NCBI RefSeq assembly: GCF_014636935.1
Contig: NZ_BMES01000001.1
Span: 1,119,772 to 1,183,771, forward strand
Direction of reading: 5' to 3'
From: Alsobacter metallidurans
GTDB lineage: Bacteria > Pseudomonadota > Alphaproteobacteria > Rhizobiales > Beijerinckiaceae
DNA: 64,000 nt
Shown here: piece by piece, positions 9,797-19,075 of the stretch
Layout: each line of letters opens with the position of its first letter
Numbering within the stretch: position 1 is the stretch's first letter
Program-made: the position numbers and the translations under genes
Notes under the pieces: generated by a model
The model's database searches: none
Seen by the model: only the letters and a program-made list of their open reading frames with translations
Told to the model about the DNA's origin: nothing

Positions 9797-10705
9797 ATGC
9801 GCCTGGCTGAGCCAGCGGTCGCCATGCTGACCGAGCGCGCGCCCGCAAAGGTCAACCTCGCGCTGCACGTGCTCGGACGGCGGGCGGACGGCTACCACGC
9901 GCTCTCCAGCCTCGTGGCCTTCGCGGGGATCGCCGACCGGCTGGCGCTGGCGCCCGGGCCTACGCTCTCCCTCACGGTGGATGGCCCCACCGCAACGGCG
10001 GCCGGACCGGACGACGACAACCTCGTGCTCCGCGCCGCCCGCACTTTCGCGGCCCTGTCGCCGGGGCTGCGCGCCGGCGCGTTCACGCTGCTGAAGCGCC
10101 TGCCCGTCGCTGCCGGCATCGGAGGCGGCTCGTCGGACGCCGCCGCGGCGCTGCGCCTGCTGGCCCGCCTCAACGACCTCGCGCCCGATCACCCCGCGGT
10201 GTTGGAGGCGGCGCGCTGCACGGGATCGGACGTGCCGGTGTGCCTCGTCCCGCGCCTGCGCATGATGGAGGGAGCCGGCGAAACCGTGGGCCCGCCGCTC
10301 GCGCTGCCGCCTCTCTTCGCCGTGCTGGTGAATCCACGCGTGGCTGTCGAAACCCCGCCGGTTTTCGCTGCCCTGGGGCTGGAGCGTGGGGCAATGTTCG
10401 CAACGACCACCGGGCGACAGTCTGCGCCGGTTGACGCGCCGGCGGCGCCGGATCGAGCGGCGCTCATCACCATGCTCGCCACCCTGCGCAACGACCTCGA
10501 GGCCCCCGCCATCCAGGTCGCGCCCGCCATCGCGGACGTCCTTGCCGCAATGCGAGCTGCAACCGGCTGCCGGCTGGCCCGCATGTCAGGCTCCGGCGCC
10601 ACCTGCTTCGGCCTCTTCGACGACTGCCACGCCGCCGCCAAAGCCGCCCGCGCGCTCGCCGCCGAACACCCCGGCTGGTGGGTGAAGCCCACGATGTTGC
10701 GCTGA
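9797..10705 (+). CDS. ispE: 4-diphosphocytidyl-2-C-methyl-D-erythritol kinase
   Basis: 302 residues; an in-frame ATG at 9824 ([16 protein letters not shown]) is the more family-like start and would give 293. The GHMP-kinase ATP loop [18 protein letters not shown] is clear, as is the N-terminal APAKVNL and the C-terminal motif [12 protein letters not shown]. It phosphorylates CDP-methylerythritol in the non-mevalonate isoprenoid pathway. The polyprenyl diphosphate synthase gene that uses this pathway's products is next door, in the opposite direction. Confidence 0.95.
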   Translation: MRLAEPAVAMLTERAPAKVNLALHVLGRRADGYHALSSLVAFAGIADRLALAPGPTLSLTVDGPTATAAGPDDDNLVLRAARTFAALSPGLRAGAFTLLKRLPVAAGIGGGSSDAAAALRLLARLNDLAPDHPAVLEAARCTGSDVPVCLVPRLRMMEGAGETVGPPLALPPLFAVLVNPRVAVETPPVFAALGLERGAMFATTTGRQSAPVDAPAAPDRAALITMLATLRNDLEAPAIQVAPAIADVLAAMRAATGCRLARMSGSGATCFGLFDDCHAAAKAARALAAEHPGWWVKPTMLR

Positions 10706-10745
10706 CGCCTCGCCAAATGCGCCTTCATCCAGAGCGCCGCAGCCA

Positions 10746-10793
10746 CACCCTCCCCCTCGAGGGGAGGGTGGGCCTTCGGCCCTCAGCCCTTTA
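10746..10793. repeat. Extragenic palindromic repeat, family B, half copy
   Basis: Contains accctccccctcgaggggagggtgg, a near-perfect short palindrome, followed by ccttcggccctcagccc. It lies in the convergent gap between ispE and the polyprenyl synthase, where it may act in transcription termination. Confidence 0.55.
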
Positions 10794-10798
10794 CCGCC

Positions 10799-11824
10799 TC
10801 AGTGCGAGCGGGCGATGCAGAAGTCCACGGCCTCGATCATGGCGTGCTTCATGGGGCTGTCGGGGAACAGCGCCAGCGCGTCCTTGGCCATGGCGCCGTA
10901 GTGGCGGGCGCGCTCCACGGTGTCCTCGATGGCGCGGTGACGGCGCATGATCGAGATGGCCTGCTCCAGGTCGGCGTCGGACGCCTCGCTCTTTTCCAGC
11001 GTGCGCTTCCAGAAGGCGCGCTCGTCCTCGGTCCCGCGCCGGAAGGAGAGCACCACCGGCAACGTGATCTTGCCCTCGCGGAAGTCGTCGCCGACCTTCT
11101 TGCCGAGATTGGCGCTGAGCCCGCCGTAATCCAGCGCGTCGTCGATGAGCTGGAACGCGATGCCGAGATTGGCCCCGTAGGAGCGGCACGCGGTCTGCTC
11201 CGCCTTGGCGCGGCCCGCGATGATGGGGCCGACCTCGCAGGCGGCCGCGAACAGCGCGGCCGTCTTGCCGCGGATCACGGCCAGGTATTCGTCCTCGGTG
11301 GTCTCGGTGTTCTTGGCGGCTGCGAGCTGCATCACCTCGCCCTCGGCGATCACGGCGGCCGCGGTGGAAAGCACGTCCAGCGCCTGCAGGGAGCCGACCT
11401 CCACCATCATCTTGAAGGCCTGGCCAAGCAGGAAGTCGCCCACCAGCACGCTGGCCTCGTTGCCCCACAGCATGCGGGCCGCGAGCTTGCCGCGGCGCAT
11501 CTCGCTGCCGTCCACCACGTCGTCGTGCAGCAGCGTGGCGGTGTGCATGAACTCCACCGCGGCTGCGAGCTTCATGTCGCCGTCGCCCTCGTAGGCGCAG
11601 AGCGCGCTGGTGGCGAGCGTCAGCATCGGCCGCAGGCGCTTGCCGCCTGAGTTGATGAGGTGCTTGGCGATCTCGGGAATCAGCAGCACGTCCGAGCCCA
11701 CCCGGGCCAGGATCAGCTGGTTCACCCGGTCCATGCCGGATGTCGTGAGCTTCACGAGCGGCGCGATGCTCGGCGCGCCGGCGCCGGACGGCTGCTTGCC
11801 GTCGAGGGAAACCACGATGCCCAC
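10799..11824 (-). CDS. ispB: Long-chain trans-polyprenyl diphosphate synthase (octaprenyl/decaprenyl type)
   Basis: 341 residues from the GTG at 11824, preceded by ggagaaagg at good spacing. An upstream extension of the frame to 11989 is arginine/proline-rich and unlike the family. The first aspartate-rich motif is LLHDDVVDGSEMRRG and the second is LIDDALDYGG, both needed for Mg2+-diphosphate binding. The GKRLRPML motif binds isopentenyl diphosphate. It makes the side chain of ubiquinone. Chain length cannot be told from this reading; decaprenyl is usual in this group. Confidence 0.92.
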   Translation of the reverse strand: MGIVVSLDGKQPSGAGAPSIAPLVKLTTSGMDRVNQLILARVGSDVLLIPEIAKHLINSGGKRLRPMLTLATSALCAYEGDGDMKLAAAVEFMHTATLLHDDVVDGSEMRRGKLAARMLWGNEASVLVGDFLLGQAFKMMVEVGSLQALDVLSTAAAVIAEGEVMQLAAAKNTETTEDEYLAVIRGKTAALFAAACEVGPIIAGRAKAEQTACRSYGANLGIAFQLIDDALDYGGLSANLGKKVGDDFREGKITLPVVLSFRRGTEDERAFWKRTLEKSEASDADLEQAISIMRRHRAIEDTVERARHYGAMAKDALALFPDSPMKHAMIEAVDFCIARSH

Positions 11825-12033
11825 GTGCGTGAACCTTTCTCCGGATCGGCCCGGACGCCCAAAACCCCACGGCGCGGGCCGTTGTTCGGCCCTGCGCGCG
11901 CTTCCGGTACCACGGACACACGGCGACCGCCAATGCGGGGCACCGTGCCACGAAGGGCGCCCTTGCCGCAACACACCGCGATGCCGCACAAAGAAGCGGC
12001 GCGGCGAGCCGGATCGCCGCCCCGGGGGGCCGT

Positions 12034-12273
12034 ATGCGGGAAATCCTGCGCACCAACGATCTCGTGCTGATCTCGCTCGTCGAGGCGCTGCTCGGCGGCG
12101 CGGACGTGCCGTATTTCCTGGCCGACGCCCATGTGAGCGCCATGGAGGGCGGCATCGGCGCCTTCCCGCGCCGCCTTCTCGTGCCGGAGGACGACGAGCG
12201 CCAGGCGCGGCGCATCCTGAAGGACGCCGGCCTCGGCGCGGAGCTCACGCCCGAGCGCGGCCATGCGGTCTGA
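12034..12273 (+). CDS. DUF2007-family small protein
   Basis: 79 residues, soluble. The N-terminus EILRTNDLVLISLVEALLGGADVPYF and the tail RRLLVPEDDERQARRILKDAG match the layout of the DUF2007 'putative signal-transducing' family. Its 3' end overlaps the start of the methyltransferase gene by 11 bases, so the two are translationally linked. This pairing is common in the Hyphomicrobiales. The biochemical role is unknown. Confidence 0.85.
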   Translation: MREILRTNDLVLISLVEALLGGADVPYFLADAHVSAMEGGIGAFPRRLLVPEDDERQARRILKDAGLGAELTPERGHAV

Positions 12274-13042
12274 GCCGGGCGGCGTGGTCGAGGACCGCCT
12301 GCTGGGCGGCAAGCTCATCCTGCGCCAGCCCGCCCGGGGCCATCGCGCCGGTACGGACGCGGTGCTGCTCGCCGCCGCCGCGCCGGCCGAGTTTGCCGGC
12401 GACGCCGTGGACCTCGGAGCCGCCACCGGCGCGGTCGGCCTAGCGCTGGCCTTGCGCGCGCCGAGCGCCCGCGTCCGGCTGGCCGAGATCGATCCAGCGC
12501 TGGCGGCGCTCGCGGCCGAAAACGCCGCCCTGAACGGCCTCGGCGACCGCGTCCGCGCCTGCGTGGCGGATGCGCTGGCGGGCCGCGCAGCCCGCGAGGC
12601 GGCTGGCCTGCCGGACGGCTCGGCCGATCTCGTGCTCACCAACCCGCCTTACCTCGACCCCGCCGCCTCGCGCGCCTCGCCGCATGGCGGCCGGGCGCTC
12701 GCGCATGTGATGCCGGAGGGTGGGCTCGACGGCTGGATGGCGGCCGCCGCCGGCCTGCTCCGGCCGCGCGGCGTGCTGCTCGTCATTCACCGCGCCGACG
12801 CGCTGCCGGCCCTGCTTGCCGCCGCCGCCGGCCGCTTCGGCGCGCTCGCGGCGCTGCCGGTCCACCCGCGCGACGGCGAGCCGGCCACGCGCGTGCTGCT
12901 GCGCGGCGTCCGCGGCAGCCGCGCTCCCTTTTCGCTCGCCGCCGGGCTCGTGCTGCACGGCCCGGACGGGGCGTTCACTCTGCAGGCCGAGGCGCTGCAC
13001 CGCGGCGAAGCCGTGCTCGACTGGGGCGCGCCGCGCGCATGA
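12263..13042 (+). CDS. N6-adenine tRNA methyltransferase-like protein (TrmN6/YfiC family)
   Basis: 259 residues of a class I SAM-dependent methyltransferase. The N-terminal lead LLGGKLILRQPARGHRAGTDAVLLAAA is typical of TrmN6-like enzymes. The SAM loop reads VDLGAATGAVGLALALR and the catalytic motif IV is NPPYLDP. The likely target is an adenine, in E. coli A37 of tRNA-Val; the exact RNA target here is inference. It overlaps the DUF2007 gene and is followed directly by an intrinsic terminator. Confidence 0.88.
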   Translation: MRSEPGGVVEDRLLGGKLILRQPARGHRAGTDAVLLAAAAPAEFAGDAVDLGAATGAVGLALALRAPSARVRLAEIDPALAALAAENAALNGLGDRVRACVADALAGRAAREAAGLPDGSADLVLTNPPYLDPAASRASPHGGRALAHVMPEGGLDGWMAAAAGLLRPRGVLLVIHRADALPALLAAAAGRFGALAALPVHPRDGEPATRVLLRGVRGSRAPFSLAAGLVLHGPDGAFTLQAEALHRGEAVLDWGAPRA

Positions 13043-13043
13043 A

Positions 13044-13069
13044 AAAACCGGCCATGAGGCCGGTTTTCG
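13044..13069. terminator. Intrinsic terminator after the methyltransferase gene
   Basis: Perfect 10-base stem aaaaccggcc / ggccggtttt (13044-13053 and 13058-13067) with loop atga. It is flanked by A and T runs, so it can end transcription from both sides. It begins two bases after the methyltransferase stop codon and faces the leftward small gene at 13103. Confidence 0.9.
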
Positions 13070-13102
13070 TCGTTCCAGGTCGATCGCCCGTAGGGGACGA
13101 GA

Positions 13103-13426
13103 TTACCAGCGGCGCACGCAGACGCGGCGCGGGCCGTAATAGGTGTACTGCACGCGGCAGACCACGCGGGGACGATAGGCCGGGCGGTAGTATACGCGCG
13201 GGCGGTAGTAGCGGCGGCCGTAATAGCGCGGGCCGCCGTAATAGTGGCGGTGGCCATAATAGCCGTGGCGTCGCCACTGGGTCTGCTCGCCCAGCGCGGG
13301 CGCCTGCTTCTCGATCTGCACGGCGGCGCCGGGCGTCACCGCGGCGGCCTTGGCCGCCTGCGGGGCCATCGTGAACAGCAGGAACAGCGCGAACACGCTG
13401 CTCAGGACCATTCCGAAACGCTTCAT
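13103..13426 (-). CDS. Small secreted tyrosine/arginine-rich protein
   Basis: 107 residues. A signal peptide (VLSSVFALFLLFTMAPQAAKA) is followed by a linker and then a strongly biased tail of Tyr, Arg, His, Gly and Pro (repeats of the type RYYGRRYYRPR) with two cysteines near the end (VVCRV and RVCVR). Such small exported YR-rich proteins are frequent in this order; their function is unknown. Good Shine-Dalgarno (aaggaatg context). Confidence 0.75.
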   Translation of the reverse strand: MKRFGMVLSSVFALFLLFTMAPQAAKAAAVTPGAAVQIEKQAPALGEQTQWRRHGYYGHRHYYGGPRYYGRRYYRPRVYYRPAYRPRVVCRVQYTYYGPRRVCVRRW

Positions 13427-13540
13427 TCCTTGGATCCTCCGAGACTTGTTGTCGGTCGCTTATACCACAGCCGCAACTCGGGCATTATCATGGCGTGTAT
13501 TATAAGTTGCATTCTCGGTTAAGCGACGCCGACCAAAGCC

Positions 13541-13837
13541 TCACAGCCCGGCCGGGCTCCGCTTCACGGTGCAGCGCGGCCCGGAGGGTTCGCCATAGCC
13601 GGTCGCCACCACGCGCACGGCCGGCCCGCAGCTTTTCACTTCAACGGCGCGCGGCGCCGGCGCGATCGAGCCCGTGGTCATCTCGGCGGCGGCCAGCGAG
13701 GCCCGCAATTCGGCCACCGGCGTCGGTACGGGAACACGCTCGGGCTGGTGCGCGTCGGCGCCCGCGATCGCGGTCATCGCCAGGGGGGTGATCAGCAAAG
13801 CGAGGCCGCCCAGGGCGGCGATGGTCTTCACGGTCAT
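13541..13837 (-). CDS. Small exported hypothetical protein
   Basis: 98 residues from the ATG at 13837, which has the Shine-Dalgarno gggaggtt. The N-terminal hydrophobic stretch (IAALGGLALLITPLAMTAIAGADA) is a signal peptide or membrane anchor. The remainder is short and contains two cysteines (KSCGPAVRV and GPRCTVKRS). No family recognised. It lies downstream of a family B repeat and divergent from glyQ. Confidence 0.6.
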   Translation of the reverse strand: MTVKTIAALGGLALLITPLAMTAIAGADAHQPERVPVPTPVAELRASLAAAEMTTGSIAPAPRAVEVKSCGPAVRVVATGYGEPSGPRCTVKRSPAGL

Positions 13838-13914
13838 TGGAACCTCCCAGTTCCGCCCGTCTCGGGCTTGGGCGAACCATGCGCCGCCGCCGCACCGAAA
13901 ACGGTGCGCCAACG

Positions 13915-13962
13915 CACACGGGGAGGGTCGGCCCGCAGGGCCCCGGGGTGGGGTGAGTCCGG
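13915..13962. repeat. Extragenic palindromic repeat, family B, single copy
   Basis: Contains the gggagggtcggcccgcagggccccggggtggggtgagtc form of the family B element. It lies between the leftward small exported gene and glyQ. Confidence 0.5.
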
Positions 13963-14038
13963 GAGCCACATCCTTGACCCGCCCCCGCCCCCTCCTTAGG
14001 GTCCGCCGCGTTCGCAGCACTCTCGTCGGAAACACGCC

Positions 14039-14965
14039 ATGTCGGTTGCTCTCGAGCCCACGCGCTCGTTCCAGGGCCTCATTCTCACGCTTCACCGCTT
14101 CTGGGCGGAGCAGGGCTGCGTGGTGCTGCAGCCCTACGACATGGAGGTCGGCGCCGGCACCTTCCATCCGGCCACCACGCTGCGCTCGCTCGGCCCGAAG
14201 CCCTGGAAGGCCGCCTATGTGCAGCCCTCGCGCCGCCCCAAGGACGGCCGCTATGGCGAGAACCCCAACCGCCTGCAGCACTACTACCAGTACCAGGTAA
14301 TCCTGAAGCCCTCGCCGCCGGACCTGCAGGACCTCTATCTCCGTTCGCTGGCCGCCATCGGCATCGACACCCGCCTCCATGACGTGCGCTTTGTCGAGGA
14401 CGACTGGGAAAGCCCCACGCTGGGCGCCTGGGGCCTGGGCTGGGAGTGCTGGTGCGACGGCATGGAGGTGAGCCAGTTCACCTATTTCCAGCAGGTCGCC
14501 GGCTTCGAGTGCTCGCCCGTCTCGGGCGAACTCACCTACGGGCTGGAGCGCCTCGCCATGTACGTGCAGGGCGTCGAGAACGTCTACGACCTCAACTTCA
14601 ACGGCCTCGAAGGCGCCGAGAAGGTGACGTACGGCGACGTGTTCCTGCAGGCCGAGCAGGAATATTCCCGCCACAACTTTGAGCACGCCAACACGCAGAT
14701 GCTCTTCCAGCACTTCAAGGACGCCGAAGCCGAGTGCCGCTCCCTTCTGGAAAAGGGCGACCGTGGCGAAAGCGCGGCCCACGCGATGGCGCTGCCGGCC
14801 TATGACCAGTGCATCAAGGCCAGCCACATGTTCAACCTGCTCGACGCTCGCGGGGTGATCTCCGTCACCGAGCGCCAAAGCTACATCCTGCGGGTCCGCG
14901 AGCTCGCCAAGGCTTGCGGGGCGGCCTTCCTGCGCACGGAAGCCGGCGGCTTCGTGGCCGCGTAG
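14039..14965 (+). CDS. glyQ: Glycyl-tRNA synthetase alpha subunit
   Basis: 308 residues, full length. The class II synthetase features are present: [21 protein letters not shown] at the N-terminus, [19 protein letters not shown] (motif 2 region) and [12 protein letters not shown] (motif 3). It forms an alpha2-beta2 enzyme with GlyS that charges tRNA-Gly. glyQ and glyS are normally adjacent; here an isochorismatase-like gene and repeats separate them by 1.2 kb. Confidence 0.97.
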   Translation: MSVALEPTRSFQGLILTLHRFWAEQGCVVLQPYDMEVGAGTFHPATTLRSLGPKPWKAAYVQPSRRPKDGRYGENPNRLQHYYQYQVILKPSPPDLQDLYLRSLAAIGIDTRLHDVRFVEDDWESPTLGAWGLGWECWCDGMEVSQFTYFQQVAGFECSPVSGELTYGLERLAMYVQGVENVYDLNFNGLEGAEKVTYGDVFLQAEQEYSRHNFEHANTQMLFQHFKDAEAECRSLLEKGDRGESAAHAMALPAYDQCIKASHMFNLLDARGVISVTERQSYILRVRELAKACGAAFLRTEAGGFVAA

Positions 14966-15232
14966 GGCGCCGTCCTCCGGCGCACGCCGCGGCCCCACCA
15001 TCCTGTCGAGGGGAGGGTGAAGCGCCGCAATTGGTCCAACATCGCGGGCGACGGCGAAACAAACGTGCTGCTGGAGCGCGTCAAGCCCGCGCTGGGGCTG
15101 TCCTGTCGCTTCGTATCCCGCAAAGATTGAAGCGTCCGCCCGGCGCGCGCCTCACGATCAGGCGCGCACAAGCGGCCCCCTCCCCACCGCCGCCATTCCG
15201 TGTACTCTCCCGCCGAACCGGGAGGACCCTCG

Positions 15233-15844
15233 ATGACCGAACCAGCGCCCCGCACGCTGCTCCAGATGGCCGGCGCCAACCTCGCCCCCGCCAGGCTTCA
15301 CGAAGCCGTGCTCGTCCTCATCGACGTGCAGAACGAATATGTCGACGGCAAGCTCGCGCTGCCGGACGCCCGGCCCGCCTTGAAGGTGATCGCCGGCCTG
15401 CTGCACCGCGCCCGCGTGCAGGACACGCCCATTTTCCACGTGGTCCACAAGGGAGGCGCGGGAAGCGGCAAGGCCTTCGATCCCGAGACGCGCGGCTTCG
15501 AGATCGCCGACGAGGCCGCCCCGGTGGGGGCCGAGACCGTGGTCGAAAAAGGCCTCCCTAACGCCTTCGCGAACACGACGCTTCTCGACCTCGTGAAGGC
15601 GACCGGCCGCAAGGAGCTGATCCTCGCCGGCTTCATGACGCATATGTGCGTCTCCTCCACGGCCCGCGCCGCGCTCGACCTCGGCTTCCGCACCACGATC
15701 GCGGCGGACGCCTGCGCGACCCGCGACCTTCCCGACGCGCTCGGGGGCGAGCCCCTCTCCGCCGCCGCCATCCACCGCGCCGCCCTGACCGAACTGTCGG
15801 ACCGCTTCGCGGTGATCTGCCGTGCGGCCGCCATCGAGGCCTAG
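15233..15844 (+). CDS. Isochorismatase-family cysteine hydrolase
   Basis: 203 residues from the ATG at 15233 (gggagga just upstream; a GTG at 15200 is possible). The catalytic aspartate is in VLVLIDVQNEYVDGKL, the lysine in VVEKGLPNAF and the nucleophile cysteine in LAGFMTHMCVSSTARAA, preceded by the usual cis-peptide region. The family includes nicotinamidases, isochorismatases and ureidoacrylate hydrolases; the substrate cannot be assigned. It sits between glyQ and glyS in the same direction, with no functional link known. Confidence 0.9.
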   Translation: MTEPAPRTLLQMAGANLAPARLHEAVLVLIDVQNEYVDGKLALPDARPALKVIAGLLHRARVQDTPIFHVVHKGGAGSGKAFDPETRGFEIADEAAPVGAETVVEKGLPNAFANTTLLDLVKATGRKELILAGFMTHMCVSSTARAALDLGFRTTIAADACATRDLPDALGGEPLSAAAIHRAALTELSDRFAVICRAAAIEA

Positions 15845-15894
15845 GCGAGGCAGGGTCCGAGCCGCAGAGGCCGCAGAGCCGGGCGAAGCGCCGC

Positions 15895-16112
15895 AACGCG
15901 CCCCCTCTGGCACAGGGAGAGGGCTGGGGTGAGGGCGGCGAAGCCTGGCTGGTTTTTTGAGAACAGGCGCCGGCGGACCCTCACCCTGTCCCTCTCCCCT
16001 TGCGGGGGAGAGGGCACGCGCGGCTTCCGCCCGGTCCACTTGGCGAAGAGAGAGGGCTCGGAAAGAGCACGCCGCAGCCCACTCTTGCCTCAAGGGGAGG
16101 GCGGCGCATCGC
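15895..16112. repeat. Extragenic palindromic repeats, family B, cluster
   Basis: At least three pieces in the 348-base gap before glyS: cgccccctctggcacagggagaggg near 15898, cctcaccctgtccctctccccttgcgggggagaggg near 15978, and cttgcctcaaggggagggcggcg near 16084. I see no gene here. Confidence 0.6.
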
Positions 16113-16192
16113 GCCCATTCCAACCTCCCTCGACACGCCCGCCTGCGCCGCTTAAAGCGTAGCGCTCCCGCCCGAAACGAACCGCGACCGCC

Positions 16193-18472
16193 ATGCCCGA
16201 TCTTCTGCTCGAACTCTTCTGCGAGGAAATCCCCGCCCGCATGCAGCGGCGCGCCGCCGAGGACCTGCGGAAGCTCGTCACCGACGCGCTGGTGGAGCGG
16301 GGTTGCGTGTATGAGGGCGCTCAGGCGTTCGCGACGCCCCGGCGGCTCGCCCTGCATGTCGTGGGCTTGCCGGCCCGCCAGCCCGACCTGCGCGAGGAAA
16401 AGAAGGGCCCGCGCGTCGGCGCCCCCGAGGCGGCGCTGCAAGGCTTCCTGAAGAGCGCCGGCCTCACGGACATCAGCCAGGCGCAGGTGCAGGCAGATCC
16501 CAAGAAGGGCGAGTTCTACGTCGCGATCGTCGAGAAGCCCGGCCGCTCCACGCCCGAGGTGATCGCCGACATCATGCCGGGCATCATCCGCGGCTTCCCC
16601 TGGCCCAAGTCCATGCGCTGGGGCGCGGCCTCCGCCAACCCGGGCGCGCTGCGCTGGGTGCGGCCGCTGCAGTCCATCCTGTGCACCTTCGGGCACGAGA
16701 TGGAGACGCCAGAGGTCGTCCAATTCGAGATCGACGGCTTGCGCTCCGGCGACGTCACCCGCGGCCATCGCTTCCTCGCGCCCGACCTCATCATCGTGCG
16801 CCGCTTCGACGACTACGTGGCCGCGCTGGAGCGCGCCAAGGTGGTGCTCGACGCCGACCGCCGCAAGCAGATGATCCTCACGGACGCCCGCAACCTCGCC
16901 TTTGCGCGCGGGCTGGAGCTGGTGGAGGACGAAGCGCTGCTGGAGGAAGTCGCCGGCCTGGTGGAATGGCCCGTGACGCTGGTCGGCTCCTTTGACGAGA
17001 GCTTTCTCGCCATCCCGCCCGAGGTGGTGCGCGCCACCATCCGGGCCAACCAGAAATGCTTCGTGCTGCGCGAGCCGGCTGCCGGCGCGCTCACCAACCG
17101 CTTCGTGCTTGTCGCCAACATCGAGGCCAGCGACGGCGGCGAGAAGATCGTCGGCGGCAACCAGCGCGTGGTGCGCGCCCGCCTTTCGGACGCCCGCCAC
17201 TTCTGGGAGACGGACCAGCGCCCACTGCCGGATTTCGAGAGCGCATCCGACAAGCCGCTCGACCAGCGCCTCGCCAAGCTGCGGGCGCTCGGCATCGTGT
17301 TTCACGAGAAGCTCGGCACCCAGGGCGAGCGCATCGACCGCATCGTCGCGCTGGCGCGCGAACTCGCGCCGCTTGTGGGCGCCGACCCGGATCTCGCGGC
17401 CCGCGCGGCCGAGCTCGCCAAGGCCGACCTCGTCACCGAGATGGTGGGCGAGTTCCCCGAAGTGCAGGGCCTCATGGGCCGCCGCTACGCCGAGCTGCAG
17501 GGCGAGGACAGGAGCGTCGCGGCCGCCGTCGAGGAGCACTACAAGCCGCAGGGCCCGACCGACCGCGTCCCCACCGACCCGGTGAGCGTGGCCGTGGCGC
17601 TCGCCGACAAGCTCGATACGCTGGTGGGCTTCTGGGCCATCGACGAGAAGCCCACGGGCAGCAAGGACCCGTTCGCGCTGAGGCGCGCGGCGCTGGGCGT
17701 GATCCGGATCGTGTTGGAGAATGGGATCAGGCTGAACCTCAGCAATGCTTTCGCCTCTGCTTACCGCTCACATCGGACAACAAACCCGCTACTCGCATCT
17801 CAGCTCGATGTGGCGGCGGCTAGCGCCGGTCAGTCTGTGGCCGCAACGATCAACGCGGTTGCTGGAGCAGTATATCAATCTGACCTCCTCTCCTTCTTCC
17901 ACGACCGCCTGAAAAACTACCTCCGCGACCAGGGCGCCCGACACGACCTGATCGACGCCGTGCTGGCCGACGCCGCGTCGGACCGCGAGCCTCCAGGCTC
18001 GCCCTTGCGCGCCGGCGAGCCGGGAGGCTCGCGGTCCAGGGCCGCCAACGACGACCTCCTCGCCATCGTCCGCCGCGTCGAGGCGCTTGGCCGCTTCCTC
18101 GACACCGAGGACGGCAGGAACCTCCTCGCTGGCGCCAAGCGCGCCGCCAACATCCTGCGCATCGAGGAGAAGAAGGACGGCCGCGCCTACGCGGATGCGG
18201 TGGACCCCGCGCTGCTCGCCCAGCCCGAGGAGCAGGCCCTCGCAACCGCCCTCGACGCCGCCGAGGGGCGCGCCCGGGCGGCCGTCGCGGCCGAGGACTT
18301 CGAGGGCGCGATGGCGGCGCTGGCCGTGCTGCGCCCGGCCGTGGACGCGTTTTTCGACAAGGTGACGGTGAACGCCGACGAGGCGGCCCTTCGCGCCAAC
18401 CGCCTGCGGCTCCTGTCGCGCCTGCGCGAGGCGACCCGCACGGTGGCGGATTTCTCGGCCATCCAGGGCTGA
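16193..18472 (+). CDS. glyS: Glycyl-tRNA synthetase beta subunit with in-frame insertions
   Basis: 759 residues, against about 690-710 usual for the group. The N-terminus [18 protein letters not shown] and blocks such as [27 protein letters not shown] and [12 protein letters not shown] are standard; the C-terminal region [20 protein letters not shown] begins the tRNA-binding part. Extra length sits in two places: a segment of lower GC around 17,715-17,885, and a palindrome-encoded insert of about 20 residues ([19 protein letters not shown]) at 17,980-18,037. Both keep the frame, so the enzyme is probably functional. Confidence 0.95.
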   Translation: MPDLLLELFCEEIPARMQRRAAEDLRKLVTDALVERGCVYEGAQAFATPRRLALHVVGLPARQPDLREEKKGPRVGAPEAALQGFLKSAGLTDISQAQVQADPKKGEFYVAIVEKPGRSTPEVIADIMPGIIRGFPWPKSMRWGAASANPGALRWVRPLQSILCTFGHEMETPEVVQFEIDGLRSGDVTRGHRFLAPDLIIVRRFDDYVAALERAKVVLDADRRKQMILTDARNLAFARGLELVEDEALLEEVAGLVEWPVTLVGSFDESFLAIPPEVVRATIRANQKCFVLREPAAGALTNRFVLVANIEASDGGEKIVGGNQRVVRARLSDARHFWETDQRPLPDFESASDKPLDQRLAKLRALGIVFHEKLGTQGERIDRIVALARELAPLVGADPDLAARAAELAKADLVTEMVGEFPEVQGLMGRRYAELQGEDRSVAAAVEEHYKPQGPTDRVPTDPVSVAVALADKLDTLVGFWAIDEKPTGSKDPFALRRAALGVIRIVLENGIRLNLSNAFASAYRSHRTTNPLLASQLDVAAASAGQSVAATINAVAGAVYQSDLLSFFHDRLKNYLRDQGARHDLIDAVLADAASDREPPGSPLRAGEPGGSRSRAANDDLLAIVRRVEALGRFLDTEDGRNLLAGAKRAANILRIEEKKDGRAYADAVDPALLAQPEEQALATALDAAEGRARAAVAAEDFEGAMAALAVLRPAVDAFFDKVTVNADEAALRANRLRLLSRLREATRTVADFSAIQG
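17980..18037. repeat. Intragenic palindrome inserted in frame in glyS
   Basis: Outer arms ggaccgcgagcctcc (17980-17994) and ggaggctcgcggtcc (18023-18037) are perfect inverted repeats of 15 bases. After one mismatch the inner arms ggctcgcc (17996-18003) and ggcgagcc (18014-18021) pair too, leaving a 10-base loop. The element sits where other GlyS proteins have a short loop after the [13 protein letters not shown] segment. Confidence 0.85.
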
Positions 18473-18590
18473 TCCCGCGCCTGGCTTTGCTCGTTTGTGG
18501 ATATGCTGTCGTAATTCACAACCAGATATTTGATATAAGTTAAGACATGCGCCATAGTGTCCGTCCACCACGTGGGCCGACGGAGCGCGC

Positions 18591-18962
18591 ATGTCTGTTC
18601 AGGATCTCCCTCTCGACGTGATCGGGGCGCAGTTCGCGATGCTGGAGCCGGATCGCCAGCGCGACACCGCCTTTCTGTGCCTCAACGCGGTTCTCCGCGA
18701 GGCGCTGGACCGCGGCGCGGACGGAATCGCCGCCGCCGAGCTCGACCACATGCGCTCCGCCGTCACGACTTTTGAGGAGGGGCTCTACCGCCGCACCATC
18801 CACCAGCTCGAGATGGCCCAGGCCATCGCGGCCCGGCTGTCCGCCGGCGGCGCCTTCGCGGCCGTGGGCCAACGCAACGCCTACCGGGTCGCCATGCTGC
18901 GCCGCCGCCTCGACCTGATCCGAATCATCACTCCCGTGGCGGCCGACCGCATCGCCAGCTGA
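18591..18962 (+). CDS. Hypothetical protein, helical, soluble
   Basis: 123 residues; the ATG at 18591 has cggagcgc upstream. The sequence reads as four or five amphipathic helices (DRQRDTAFLCLNAVLREALD, FEEGLYRRTIHQLEMAQAI and others) with no signal peptide or membrane segment. No family recognised. It is between glyS and a phosphatase gene in the same direction, with a 118-base leader that is AT-rich and may hold its own promoter. Confidence 0.65.
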   Translation: MSVQDLPLDVIGAQFAMLEPDRQRDTAFLCLNAVLREALDRGADGIAAAELDHMRSAVTTFEEGLYRRTIHQLEMAQAIAARLSAGGAFAAVGQRNAYRVAMLRRRLDLIRIITPVAADRIAS

Positions 18963-19075
18963 CCTCGCCGCGAGCTGAGGCTCGCCAAGCGCTCAGGAAG
19001 CCAGGCGCTGGACCCCTCCGCCCAAACCCACTACCACCGGCAGGCCGCGCGGCGCGGCTCAACCGGGGATACGGC

